Below are positions 1 through 6,355 of a stretch of DNA of 12,947 nt, piece after piece (positions within the stretch are counted from its first letter, which is position 1; every line of letters begins with the position of its first letter). The notes beneath the pieces were generated by a model. That model had not been told where the DNA came from. It saw only the letters and a program-made list of their open reading frames with translations, and made no database searches. Location of the stretch: positions 1 through 12,947 of the forward strand of contig DASPQS010000202.1 of assembly GCA_035624865.1 (NCBI GenBank). The letters run 5' to 3'. Source of the stretch: JASHZA01 sp035624865. GTDB taxonomy: Bacteria; Desulfobacterota; Binatia; Binatales; Binataceae. The translations under genes and the position numbers were made by a program.

Positions 1-1
1 G

Positions 2-1051
2 AACGAGATGTTCCACACGTCGGGCCATTGGGAGAATTTCCGGGAGAATATGTTCCTGACGCCCGACCCGGAGGCGGCCGTCGCCAGGATCGATACCGGC
101 ACGGAAGGATGGCACGCCGGGTACGGCGTCAAGCCGATGAACTGCCCGGGCCATACGTACATCTATCGCGCCGACAAGCGTTCTTATCGCGATCTGCCGC
201 TGCGGATCGCCGAGTTCTCGCGGCTCCATCGGGCGGAGCGATCGGGGGTGCTCCACGGGATGACGCGTGTGCGGGTGATGTCGCAGGACGACGCGCACAT
301 TTTCTGCACGGAGGAGCAGATCGAGGACGAGGTCGCGATGAACCTGCAAATGGTGCGCGACGTGTACGGGACGCTGGGGTTCGAAAACGTCGAGTACAAG
401 CTGGCGACGATGCCGGACCAGCATCTGGGCAGCGAAGAGCAATGGCGGCTGACGGAGCAGAAGCTCGCCAACGCGATGCATCGCAACGGGGTGACGTTCG
501 AGATAAATCCAAAGGAGGGCGCGTTCTACGGGCCGAAGATCGAGTTTTACGTGCCCGACGCGCTCAAGCGGAAGTGGCAGCTGGCGACGATTCAACTCGA
601 CTACAACCTGCCCGAGCGTTTCGACCTCAGGTACACGAGCAGCGCCGGGGCCGAGGAGCGGCCGGTCATGATCCACCGGGCGATACTGGGGTCGCTCGAA
701 CGGTTTATCGGGGTCCTGATCGAGCATACGGGGGGCGTCCTGCCGTTCTGGCTCGCGCCGGAGCAGGTGCGGGTGCTTTCGCTCAGCGAGAAGGTCGAAG
801 GCTACGCGATCGAGATAGCGTCGACGCTGAAGAAAGAGGGGTTTCGCGCCTCGCCCGACATACGGAACGAGAAGCTCGGGTTCAAGGTGCGCGAGGCCGA
901 ACTCGCCAAGGTTCCATACATGGTGGTGGTTGGCGAGCGCGAGGCGGCGGCGCGGGGCGTCTCGGTGCGGATGCTGCGGGGAGACAAGAATCAGCCATCT
1001 TCGCTCGAGGGGTTGCTTGAAAGGCTCAAAGCCGAACCCGTCCCGGCATAA
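2..1051 (+). CDS. thrS: Threonyl-tRNA synthetase, C-terminal part (5' end outside window)
   Basis: Class II aminoacyl-tRNA synthetase that charges tRNA-Thr in the cytoplasm. The reading frame is open from base 2, so the ATG at 8 is an internal Met and not the start. About 349 residues remain of a protein usually near 640; the N-terminal TGS and editing domains lie upstream of the window. The visible part opens in the catalytic core with TSGHWENFRENMF. It carries KPMNCPGH (zinc-binding Cys), the motif 2 region HRAERSGVLHGMTRVR, SQDDAHIFC (zinc His), EGAFYGPKIEFY, WQLATIQLDYNLPERF and motif 3 RPVMIHRAILGSLERF (third zinc ligand His). The anticodon-binding domain follows from PFWLAPEQVRVLSLSEK to the end. 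All three zinc ligands and the substrate-facing Gln/Asp residues are present. It stands at the head of the infC-rpmI-rplT-pheST cluster, its usual place. Identification is secure. Confidence 0.97.
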   Translation, partial: NEMFHTSGHWENFRENMFLTPDPEAAVARIDTGTEGWHAGYGVKPMNCPGHTYIYRADKRSYRDLPLRIAEFSRLHRAERSGVLHGMTRVRVMSQDDAHIFCTEEQIEDEVAMNLQMVRDVYGTLGFENVEYKLATMPDQHLGSEEQWRLTEQKLANAMHRNGVTFEINPKEGAFYGPKIEFYVPDALKRKWQLATIQLDYNLPERFDLRYTSSAGAEERPVMIHRAILGSLERFIGVLIEHTGGVLPFWLAPEQVRVLSLSEKVEGYAIEIASTLKKEGFRASPDIRNEKLGFKVREAELAKVPYMVVVGEREAAARGVSVRMLRGDKNQPSSLEGLLERLKAEPVPA

Positions 1052-1064
1052 GGAAAATTTTGTT

Positions 1065-1098
1065 TTGCTAACACTATTCCTCGCACTTTGCGTATAAT
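1065..1098 (+). promoter_or_regulatory. Candidate sigma-70-type promoter for infC operon
   Basis: A perfect TATAAT (1093-1098) lies in a short AT-rich stretch right after thrS. The best -35 match is CTAACA (1068-1073, 4 of 6 bases), but its spacer is 19 nt, longer than the ideal 17. TTTGC just upstream of the -10 gives something near an extended -10, one base out of register. Transcription would start near 1105 and leave a leader of about 80 nt before the infC ATC codon. No terminator is visible between thrS and this site, so infC is probably also read through from thrS. The -10 box is seen directly; promoter activity is inferred. Confidence 0.5.
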
Positions 1099-1160
1099 TA
1101 AACGAATAGAAGCGGGGGTTTGGCGAGAAAGCCGGCCATCCGCGCAGCTCAACTTTAGAT

Positions 1161-1174
1161 CGGCCGCGAGGCCG
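1161..1174 (+). other. GNRA-type hairpin in infC leader
   Basis: CGGCC (1161-1165), loop GCGA, GGCCG (1170-1174): a perfect 5-bp GC stem closed by a GNRA-class tetraloop. It ends two bases before the infC Shine-Dalgarno. A T-G wobble at 1160/1175 could extend it. It may shape ribosome access to infC, a gene that is translationally autoregulated in other bacteria. The stem is visible; the function is inference, since short GC stems are common in DNA this GC-rich. Confidence 0.35.
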
Positions 1175-1176
1175 GG

Positions 1177-1183
1177 GGAGGTG
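1177..1183 (+). promoter_or_regulatory. Strong Shine-Dalgarno that sets the infC start
   Basis: GGAGGTG, a near-perfect anti-16S match, lies four bases before ATC at 1188 (six bases measured from GGAGG). No ATG, GTG or TTG stands at a usable distance behind it. The next GTG in frame, at 1236, has no comparable site; a GGGAG at 1219-1223 is twelve bases from it. This is the main evidence that translation starts at the ATC. Confidence 0.7.
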
Positions 1184-1187
1184 GTTT

Positions 1188-1724
1188 ATCCGTAGAGATT
1201 TTCGCACGCCGCCATCACGGGAGCCTGCTATCCGCGTGAACAATCTGATTCGGGCGACCGAGGTTCGGGTGATCGATGCCGACGGCAAGCAGGCCGGGAT
1301 TATGAACGTCCGCGACGCGATCCGGCTGGCGGAGAGCCGCGGATTGGACCTGGTCGAAGTGGCGTCAGCCGCTCAACCGCCGGTCTGCCGAATCACGGAC
1401 TTCGACAAGTACCGCTACGCGCAGAAGAAGAAGACGCACGACGCCAAGCGCCATGCGACCGCCAGCGCGATCAAGGAAGTCAAGATGGGAGCGCTGACGG
1501 AGAAGCATGACGTCGAGTTCAAAGTTAAGCACATCAGGCGCTTTGTTGGGGAAGGCCAGCGTGTTAAGCTGTCGGTTTCGTTTCGCGGTAGGCAGATAAC
1601 CCATCCCGAACTGGGCAGGGCGCTGATTGAACAGGTGGTCGAACAGGTTCGGGATGTGGCGCAGCCCGACGGAAGCACGCGGATGGAAGGGCGCAACATG
1701 TCGATTCTGCTGACGCCGCGTTGA
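1188..1724 (+). CDS. infC: Translation initiation factor IF-3, probable ATC start
   Basis: Binds the 30S subunit, keeps it apart from 50S and proofreads the start codon and initiator tRNA. From ATC at 1188 the product has 178 residues, matching E. coli IF-3 (180). From GTG at 1236 it would have only 162 and lose the basic N-terminal tail. The added codons read (M)RRDFRTPPSREPAIRVNNLIRA, where RVN..IRA is the usual IF-3 opening. The N domain includes RVIDADGKQAGIM and PPVCRITDFDKYRY. A lysine-rich linker near KKKTHDAK leads to the C domain with EVKMGALTEKHDVEFK and ITHPELGRALI, ending MEGRNMSILLTPR. The family is known for AUU or AUC starts (AUU in E. coli infC, AUC reported for Myxococcus xanthus dsg), which let IF-3 repress its own translation. 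The Shine-Dalgarno at 1177-1183 supports the same start here. Function is certain; the start is likely. Confidence 0.95.
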   Translation: MRRDFRTPPSREPAIRVNNLIRATEVRVIDADGKQAGIMNVRDAIRLAESRGLDLVEVASAAQPPVCRITDFDKYRYAQKKKTHDAKRHATASAIKEVKMGALTEKHDVEFKVKHIRRFVGEGQRVKLSVSFRGRQITHPELGRALIEQVVEQVRDVAQPDGSTRMEGRNMSILLTPR

Positions 1725-1747
1725 GTTTAGGAACCGGGACGCGACAC

Positions 1748-1945
1748 ATGCCGAAGATTAAGACTTCCCGCAGCGCCGCCAAGCGCTTCAAGTTCACCAA
1801 GACGGGCAAGGCCAAGCACAAACGCGCCTACCTGCGGCATCTGCTCACGAGCAAGAGCCGTGGCCGCAAGCGCAGGCTGGGGCAGGCGGCGATGTTGAAC
1901 AAAACGGACACCGCGATGCTCCACCGATTGATGCCGTATGGGTAG
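1748..1945 (+). CDS. rpmI: 50S ribosomal protein L35 (bL35)
   Basis: Small basic protein of the large ribosomal subunit, 65 residues, the normal length. It opens MPKIKTSRSAAKRFKFTKTG, close to the family's MPK.KT...AAKRF pattern, and ends with a typical ML...MLHRLMPYG tail. The frame is open further upstream to a TTG at 1721 that overlaps the infC stop, but the conserved protein begins at ATG 1748. A weak GGGA at 1736-1739 is eight bases ahead of that ATG. The gene starts 23 bases after infC, in the standard infC-rpmI-rplT order, so the two are surely co-transcribed. In E. coli, L20 represses this gene through structure in the mRNA; I could not identify an equivalent site upstream of rpmI here. 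Confidence 0.97.
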   Translation: MPKIKTSRSAAKRFKFTKTGKAKHKRAYLRHLLTSKSRGRKRRLGQAAMLNKTDTAMLHRLMPYG

Positions 1946-1979
1946 CCGGGGTTCGACGATCGAATCGCGATCGGACCGG
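1946..1979 (+). other. Possible stem structure between rpmI and rplT
   Basis: The 64-nt rpmI-rplT spacer holds CGATCG (1957-1962), five bases, then CGATCG again (1968-1973). As CGATCG is self-complementary, the two copies can form a 6-bp hairpin. CCGG at 1946-1949 and 1976-1979 could pair outside it, with an uneven internal loop. It lies just ahead of the rplT Shine-Dalgarno and could play a part in L20 feedback, but nothing in the sequence proves that. Confidence 0.25.
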
Positions 1980-2009
1980 TGGGAATTCATAAGGAAAGGT
2001 TGATCCCCA

Positions 2010-2375
2010 ATGCCTCGCGCCAAAGGCGGACCCAAGACCCGCCGTCGCCATAAACGCCAGTTGAAGCTCGCCTCCGGTTTTGTCGGAGGGCGCAAGCTCT
2101 ACCGCCAGGCCCGCAGCACCCTCGAAAAGGGCCTGACTTACGCCTATCGCGACCGCAAGCAGAAGAAGCGCAATTTCCGATCGTTGTGGGTCGCGCGAAT
2201 CAACGCGCTGGTGCGCGAACACGGATTGAGTTACAGCCGGTTTATCAGCGGCCTCAAGAAAGCGGGCGTCGATCTCGATCGCAAGCAGCTTGCGGCGCTT
2301 GCGCTCAAGCGGGACCAATTGTTTACCGAGCTGGTGCGTGCCGCGAAGGACGCGCTGGGTACCCAGGCCGCTTAG
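2010..2375 (+). CDS. rplT: 50S ribosomal protein L20 (bL20)
   Basis: Binds 23S rRNA early in 50S assembly and, in several bacteria, represses its own operon. It has 121 residues, within the usual 115-125. The basic N-terminal arm begins MPRAKGGPKTRRRHKRQLKL, then YAYRDRKQKKRNFRSLWVARINA and LSYSRFISGLKKAGVDLDRK, the family hallmarks. A good Shine-Dalgarno, AAGGAAAGG at 1991-1999, lies ten bases before the ATG. The segment GFVGGRKLYR looks one residue shorter than the common G..GAR(S/R).LYR form of the N-terminal arm. It follows rpmI by 64 bases and is followed by the hairpin-bearing spacer before pheS. Identification is secure. Confidence 0.97.
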   Translation: MPRAKGGPKTRRRHKRQLKLASGFVGGRKLYRQARSTLEKGLTYAYRDRKQKKRNFRSLWVARINALVREHGLSYSRFISGLKKAGVDLDRKQLAALALKRDQLFTELVRAAKDALGTQAA

Positions 2376-2407
2376 CCGCCCGCGTCTCGTTTCCGGCTGC
2401 GCACTTT

Positions 2408-2440
2408 AAAGGACCATGTGGGTCTGCCACATGGTCCTTT
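2408..2440 (+). terminator. Perfect 14-bp hairpin after rplT (terminator or pheS attenuator)
   Basis: AAAGGACCATGTGG (2408-2421), loop GTCTG, then the exact complement at 2427-2440. A 14-bp perfect stem with a five-base loop is very unlikely by chance. The 3' arm ends in TTT, followed by GCTTGAG, so the U-run is short and termination may be partial. It lies 33 bases after the rplT stop and 61 bases before pheS. It probably ends or reduces transcription leaving the ribosomal-protein genes, or attenuates pheST. E. coli pheST uses attenuation with a Phe-rich leader peptide, but I see no such peptide here. Confidence 0.6.
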
Positions 2441-2458
2441 GCTTGAGCGGGGGTTTTA

Positions 2459-2472
2459 GCGGATTCGTCCGC
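2459..2472 (+). other. Small TTCG-loop hairpin upstream of pheS
   Basis: GCGGA (2459-2463), TTCG loop, TCCGC (2468-2472): a perfect 5-bp stem with a TTCG loop, though closed by A-T and not the extra-stable C-G pair. It sits between the long hairpin and the AGGA ahead of pheS, so the whole 2376-2500 spacer appears structured. No open reading frame of note lies in the spacer. Confidence 0.3.
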
Positions 2473-2500
2473 GACCTGTGCCGAGGAAAAGATCCCAGAG

Positions 2501-3550
2501 ATGGAGATGAAGCAACAACTCGAGGAGATACGCGCGCGCGCCCTGGGCGAGCTCGGAGATAGCGCGAGCGAAGAGCAGATCGAAGCCGTGCGCGTGCGCG
2601 TGCTGGGCCGATCGGGCGAACTGACCGAGATCATGCGCCGGATGCCCGAGGTGGCGCGTGAGGAGCGCCCGGCGATCGGCCGCCTGGTCAACGAGGTCAA
2701 GAACGAGGTCGAGGCGCGGATCGGGGCGCTCACCGAGAAGCTCAAGCACGCCGCGATGGAGCGTTCGCTCGGGGAGGCACGGATCGACGTGACCCTGCCC
2801 GGCACGCGTATCCCGCGCGGCTGGCTCCATCCGCTGACCCAGACGCGGGAGCGGATGCTCGATATCTTCGTTTCGATGGGTTTCGAGGTGATCGAGACGC
2901 AGGACGTCGAGGATGATTTCCATAATTTCGGAGCGCTGAACTTTCCTCCGGATCATCCTGCGCGGGACATGCAGGACACCTTTTTTCTGCCGGGCGGATT
3001 GCTGCTGCGGACGCATACCTCGAACGGCCAGATCCGGGTGATGGAGCAGCGTAAGCCGCCGCTTGCGATCGTCTGCCCGGGGAACTGCTATCGCCGCGAC
3101 GAGCTGAGCGTGCGAGCCTCGCCGATGTTCAGCCAGATCGAAGGCTTCATGGTGGATCGGGCGGGGGTGATCACGATGGCTCATCTGAAGGGCGTATTGA
3201 CCGAGTTTGCGCGTGCCTTCTACGGTGCGGACAAGCGGGTGCGCTTTCGCGCGAGCTTTTTCCCGTTTACCGAACCGAGCGCCGAAGTCGACGTAAGCTG
3301 CCTTTTGTGCAACGGTGCGGGATGCCGGGTTTGTAAACAGAGTGGATGGACCGAAATTCTCGGTTCGGGAATGATTCATCCCAACGTTCTGCGCGCGGTC
3401 GGCTACGACCCCAACGAATACCAGGGCTTCGCCTTCGGCATGGGTATCGAGCGGCAATCGCTGCTCAAGTTGGGAGTGGACGACCTACGGCTGTTCTTCG
3501 AGAACGATATGCGCTTTCTGCGGCAGTTCCGGTCGGGTGAGGCGGCGTAA
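2501..3550 (+). CDS. pheS: Phenylalanyl-tRNA synthetase alpha subunit
   Basis: Catalytic subunit of the (alpha-beta)2 enzyme that charges tRNA-Phe. It has 349 residues, normal length. An N-terminal coiled coil (about 1-90, including VRVLGRSGELTEIMRRM) precedes the class II core. The core shows HPARDMQDTFFLPGG and LLLRTHTSNGQIRVM (about 152-181), motif 2 PGNCYRRDELSVRASPMFSQIEGF (193-216) and motif 3 GFAFGMGIERQSLLKLGVDD with LFFENDMRFLRQF at the end. Motif 2 departs from the usual D.TH..FHQ.EG, having RASPMFSQIEG. A four-cysteine cluster C267-x2-C270-x4-C275-x2-C278 looks like a zinc knuckle, a trait I associate with the PheS branch of Bacteroidetes and relatives. The start at ATG 2501 has a weak AGGA thirteen bases ahead; ATG 2507 is an alternative. 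The stop overlaps the pheT start by one base. Confidence 0.97.
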   Translation: MEMKQQLEEIRARALGELGDSASEEQIEAVRVRVLGRSGELTEIMRRMPEVAREERPAIGRLVNEVKNEVEARIGALTEKLKHAAMERSLGEARIDVTLPGTRIPRGWLHPLTQTRERMLDIFVSMGFEVIETQDVEDDFHNFGALNFPPDHPARDMQDTFFLPGGLLLRTHTSNGQIRVMEQRKPPLAIVCPGNCYRRDELSVRASPMFSQIEGFMVDRAGVITMAHLKGVLTEFARAFYGADKRVRFRASFFPFTEPSAEVDVSCLLCNGAGCRVCKQSGWTEILGSGMIHPNVLRAVGYDPNEYQGFAFGMGIERQSLLKLGVDDLRLFFENDMRFLRQFRSGEAA

Positions 3551-6006
3551 TGAAGCTTCCTCTCAGCTGGCTCAGAGAATTTGTCACGGTGGAAGCCGAC
3601 CTGGAGGAGATCTGCCGGCGGCTCACTATGGCTGGGGTCGAAGTCGAAAACGTCGAGCAGATCGCGGCGACCTTCACCGATGTTTACGTCGCAAAAGTGC
3701 TGGCGGTCGAGCGTCATCCGAACGCCGACCGGCTGAATCTGTGTGACGTCGACGCGGGGGCCGCCGGCCGCTTTAGGGTGGTGTGCGGCGCGCCCAACGT
3801 GTACGCGGGGATGACGGCGGCGCTGGCCAAAATCGGCGCGCGGCTTGCCGGCGGCGTTCATGGTGAAGGAAGCGGCAGGATTGAGGAGGCGGTGCCGCTG
3901 CAAGCGGCAACGATCCGCGGCGTGCAGTCGGAGGGGATGCTCTGTTCGGAGCTGGAGCTGGGATTATCCAAGGATCATCAGGGGATTTTGGAACTCGCAG
4001 CGGACGCGAAGCCCGGTGATTCGCTGGCAACCTACTTGCAGATGCCGGACGCCGTGCTGGATATCGCGGTTACGCCGAACCGGGGCGATTGCCTGTCGAT
4101 TTTAGGTCTGGCGCGCGAAATCGCGGCGCTATTCGGGGCGAAGCTGAAGTTGCCGCGGCTGCGGCAGGGGAAGGCGCCGGCCGGGCCGGAAGTTGAAGGG
4201 TACGCGGGAGTATCGGTGGATATCGTGTCGCCGGAACTGTGTCCGCGGTATGCGGCACTGCCGATGACGGGTATCAAGATCGGTCCCTCGCCGGTATGGC
4301 TCAGGCGGCGGCTCGAACTCGCCGGGATGCGCGCGCTCAACAGCGTGGTCGATGCGACGAACTACGTGATGATCGAATTGGGGCAACCCCTGCATGCGTT
4401 TGACATGGAACGAATCGCGGACCGGACGATCGTCGTGCGGCGCGCCGGCGAGGACCGCGAGTTCGCCACCCTGGACGGCGCGAACCGCACGCTCGAGGCG
4501 GGCGACCTGATGATCGCCGACCGTGAAAAGCCACTGGCGATCGCCGGGATAATGGGCGGGCAGAACTCGGAGGTCAGTTCCTCGACCACTTCGATAGTGA
4601 TCGAGAGCGCCTATTTCGAGCCGATGACGATCGCGCGGACCGCGCGGCGGCTGGGTCTGCGCAGCGAAGCGAGCTACCGCTTCGAGCGCGGGATCGATCG
4701 AGGGGGACAGGTCAACGGCCTTTTGCGCGCGTCAGAATTGATTCGGAAACTCGCCGGGGGGTGCGACGCTGCCCCGGTGATCGACGTGGAACCGATCCCG
4801 GCGCGGCGGCGCGAGATCGACTTCGACCTCGATGCGATCGGGTCGCTGCTGGGGCTCGAACTGCCGGCGGCGGAAGTCAAGCGGCGGCTCAAGGCGGTGG
4901 GATTGGAAGTAAGCGCGGCGGGACGCGATCGCTTGAAGGTTGTCGCGCCGTCGTTCCGGCCGGATATCAACGAAACCGCCGACCTGGCGGAGGAAGTTGC
5001 GCGGTTGGCCGGACTGGCGGAGATTCCGGCGACGGTGCCGGTGCGGGGGGCGAGCACGGCGCCGCCCGATCCCGTGCGCGGGTTCATGCGCAAGACGCGC
5101 GAGATAATGGTGGGATGCGGTCTGGTAGAAGCCAAGACGATAGCGTTCATCGCGCCGGCAGAGAACGAGCGCTTTGCGGGATTGGCGGCCGCGGAGGCTG
5201 TGCGCGTAAGCAATCCGCTGTCGGCCGAACTTTCCGAGATGCGGCGGAGCCTGATTCCGGGACTTCTCGCGGCGCTGCGCTTCAACCTCAATCGGGAAGC
5301 GACGGCGTTTCATGCGTTCGAGATAGGGAAGGTTTTTGGGACGCGCGACGGGGTGCCGCGGGAATACGAGCGGATCGCGGGAGTGAGTTACGCGGATTAT
5401 GCACTGGCGGAAATCGGACAGCCGGCTTTGAAGGCGGGTTTCTTTTCCGTTAAGGGGATAATCGAGACGTACTTGCGGACGATCGGGGTGCCGGAGCGGA
5501 TTGAGTACGAACCGGTGCCGGACGGGCTTGCGCCGTACCTGCATCCGGGGCGGGCGGCGCGAATCGCGTTAGACGGCGTAACGCTGGGAGTGATCGGCGA
5601 ACTGCATCCGGGGGAGCGGTTGCGGATGGAATTGTCGGAGCCGTGTGTGCTCTTTGAACTTGACTTGAGCCAGCTTATCGCTTACGGTTCCTTGCCGCGT
5701 CAAACGATAGAGACACCGCCTAAGTTTCCGGCCGTACGGCGCGATTTGGCACTCGTGATAGCTGAAGATGTTCCGGCGGACAGGGTTCAGAAAACGATCC
5801 TGGAAATAAGCTCGCCGCTGCTGGAGAGTGCGGAACTGTTTGACGTATATCGCGGGAGTTCGATCCCGCAGGGCAAAAAGAGCGTGGCGTTGGCTTGTCG
5901 TTATCGGGGAAAAGATCGCACGCTTACCGATGACGAGGTTAATCGTTTGCATGCCGCGCTGGTCGAGGCGGCAAAGGGGCGTCTGGGGGCCGAGTTGCGG
6001 CAATAG
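3550..6006 (+). CDS. pheT: Phenylalanyl-tRNA synthetase beta subunit
   Basis: Partner of PheS; it binds tRNA-Phe and hydrolyses misacylated Tyr-tRNA-Phe. It has 818 residues, full length. Domains in order: N-terminal MKLPLSWLREFV; an EMAP/OB-type tRNA-binding domain (about 42-150, with HPNADRLNLCDVD, CGAPN and SEGMLCSELELGL); B1/catalytic-like and B3/B4 editing region (about 210-390, with NSVVDATNYVMIELGQPLHA and ERGIDRGG); B5 (about 419-490, with APSFRPDINETADLAEEVAR); the C-terminal synthetase-like core (SNPLSAELSEMRRSLIPGLL); and the ferredoxin-fold anticodon-binding domain (about 726-815, FPAVRRDLALVI and KSVALACRYRGKDRTLTDDEV). The start codon overlaps the pheS stop (TAATG), so the subunits are probably translationally coupled. 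No domain is missing. Confidence 0.98.
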   Translation: MKLPLSWLREFVTVEADLEEICRRLTMAGVEVENVEQIAATFTDVYVAKVLAVERHPNADRLNLCDVDAGAAGRFRVVCGAPNVYAGMTAALAKIGARLAGGVHGEGSGRIEEAVPLQAATIRGVQSEGMLCSELELGLSKDHQGILELAADAKPGDSLATYLQMPDAVLDIAVTPNRGDCLSILGLAREIAALFGAKLKLPRLRQGKAPAGPEVEGYAGVSVDIVSPELCPRYAALPMTGIKIGPSPVWLRRRLELAGMRALNSVVDATNYVMIELGQPLHAFDMERIADRTIVVRRAGEDREFATLDGANRTLEAGDLMIADREKPLAIAGIMGGQNSEVSSSTTSIVIESAYFEPMTIARTARRLGLRSEASYRFERGIDRGGQVNGLLRASELIRKLAGGCDAAPVIDVEPIPARRREIDFDLDAIGSLLGLELPAAEVKRRLKAVGLEVSAAGRDRLKVVAPSFRPDINETADLAEEVARLAGLAEIPATVPVRGASTAPPDPVRGFMRKTREIMVGCGLVEAKTIAFIAPAENERFAGLAAAEAVRVSNPLSAELSEMRRSLIPGLLAALRFNLNREATAFHAFEIGKVFGTRDGVPREYERIAGVSYADYALAEIGQPALKAGFFSVKGIIETYLRTIGVPERIEYEPVPDGLAPYLHPGRAARIALDGVTLGVIGELHPGERLRMELSEPCVLFELDLSQLIAYGSLPRQTIETPPKFPAVRRDLALVIAEDVPADRVQKTILEISSPLLESAELFDVYRGSSIPQGKKSVALACRYRGKDRTLTDDEVNRLHAALVEAAKGRLGAELRQ

Positions 6007-6055
6007 AAGGCGCGTGTGAGATAGCCGCTCTGTGGGGGACGGTTAGCTGCCAGAC

Positions 6056-6355
6056 ATGACCAAGGCCGATCTCGTGGAATTGCTCTACGAGCGGATGGGT
6101 TCCTCGAAGAAGGGGATGGGAGAGGCGGTGGAGGCGGTATTCGAGTTAATCAAGGAATCCCTTCGCCGTGGGGAAAAAGTGAAGATTTCGGGTTTCGGAA
6201 GCTTCGTCGTATGCCATAAGCATGCGCGGCGCGGGCGGAACCCACAGACCGGAGACCCCATCACAATCGTCTCCCGCAGTGTGCTATCATTCAAGCCGAG
6301 TCATGTCCTGAAGGAGAGAGTCGGCAAGAACGGCCGCCATAAATCCTCGCAATGA
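6056..6355 (+). CDS. ihfA: Integration host factor alpha subunit (HU/IHF family)
   Basis: DNA-bending nucleoid protein that normally pairs with IHF-beta and helps assemble promoters, recombination and replication complexes. It has 99 residues, as expected. It shows TKADLVELLYERMG and the dimer helices, KVKISGFGSF (42-50), and the DNA-binding arm ARRGRNPQTGDPITI (57-71) with Pro63 in the place of the intercalating proline. Its position right after pheT matches E. coli pheST-ihfA and favours IHF-alpha over plain HU. Cys53 sits where many homologues have Arg. No good Shine-Dalgarno is visible; a GGGGGA at 6034-6039 is sixteen bases away. The last four bases overlap the start of merR, so the two are co-translated. 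Subunit identity is inferred partly from context. Confidence 0.92.
   Translation: MTKADLVELLYERMGSSKKGMGEAVEAVFELIKESLRRGEKVKISGFGSFVVCHKHARRGRNPQTGDPITIVSRSVLSFKPSHVLKERVGKNGRHKSSQ

Noticed and set aside
580..640. Loss of Cys in the ThrRS WQCGT motif (here WQLAT)
   Set aside because: Leu at this place is common in other ThrRS sequences, and the zinc ligands and key Gln residues are present, so it is not notable.
28..1020. Long open frame in the +1-shifted frame inside thrS
   Set aside because: It is a shadow of thrS: Arg/Gly-rich, with no recognisable motif, as expected from GC-rich DNA in the wrong frame.
2376..2410. Phe-rich leader peptide for pheST attenuation
   Set aside because: I looked for a short frame with repeated TTT/TTC ahead of the hairpin and found none with a start codon and Shine-Dalgarno.
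2456..3457. 333-codon minus-strand frame opposite pheS
   Set aside because: It runs antisense to an intact pheS and is rich in His, Arg and Asp with no family features. GC-rich genes often leave long antisense frames.
4674..5544. Two long minus-strand frames opposite pheT
   Set aside because: Low-complexity Arg/Ser/Pro-rich translations without motifs, fully inside the well-conserved pheT.
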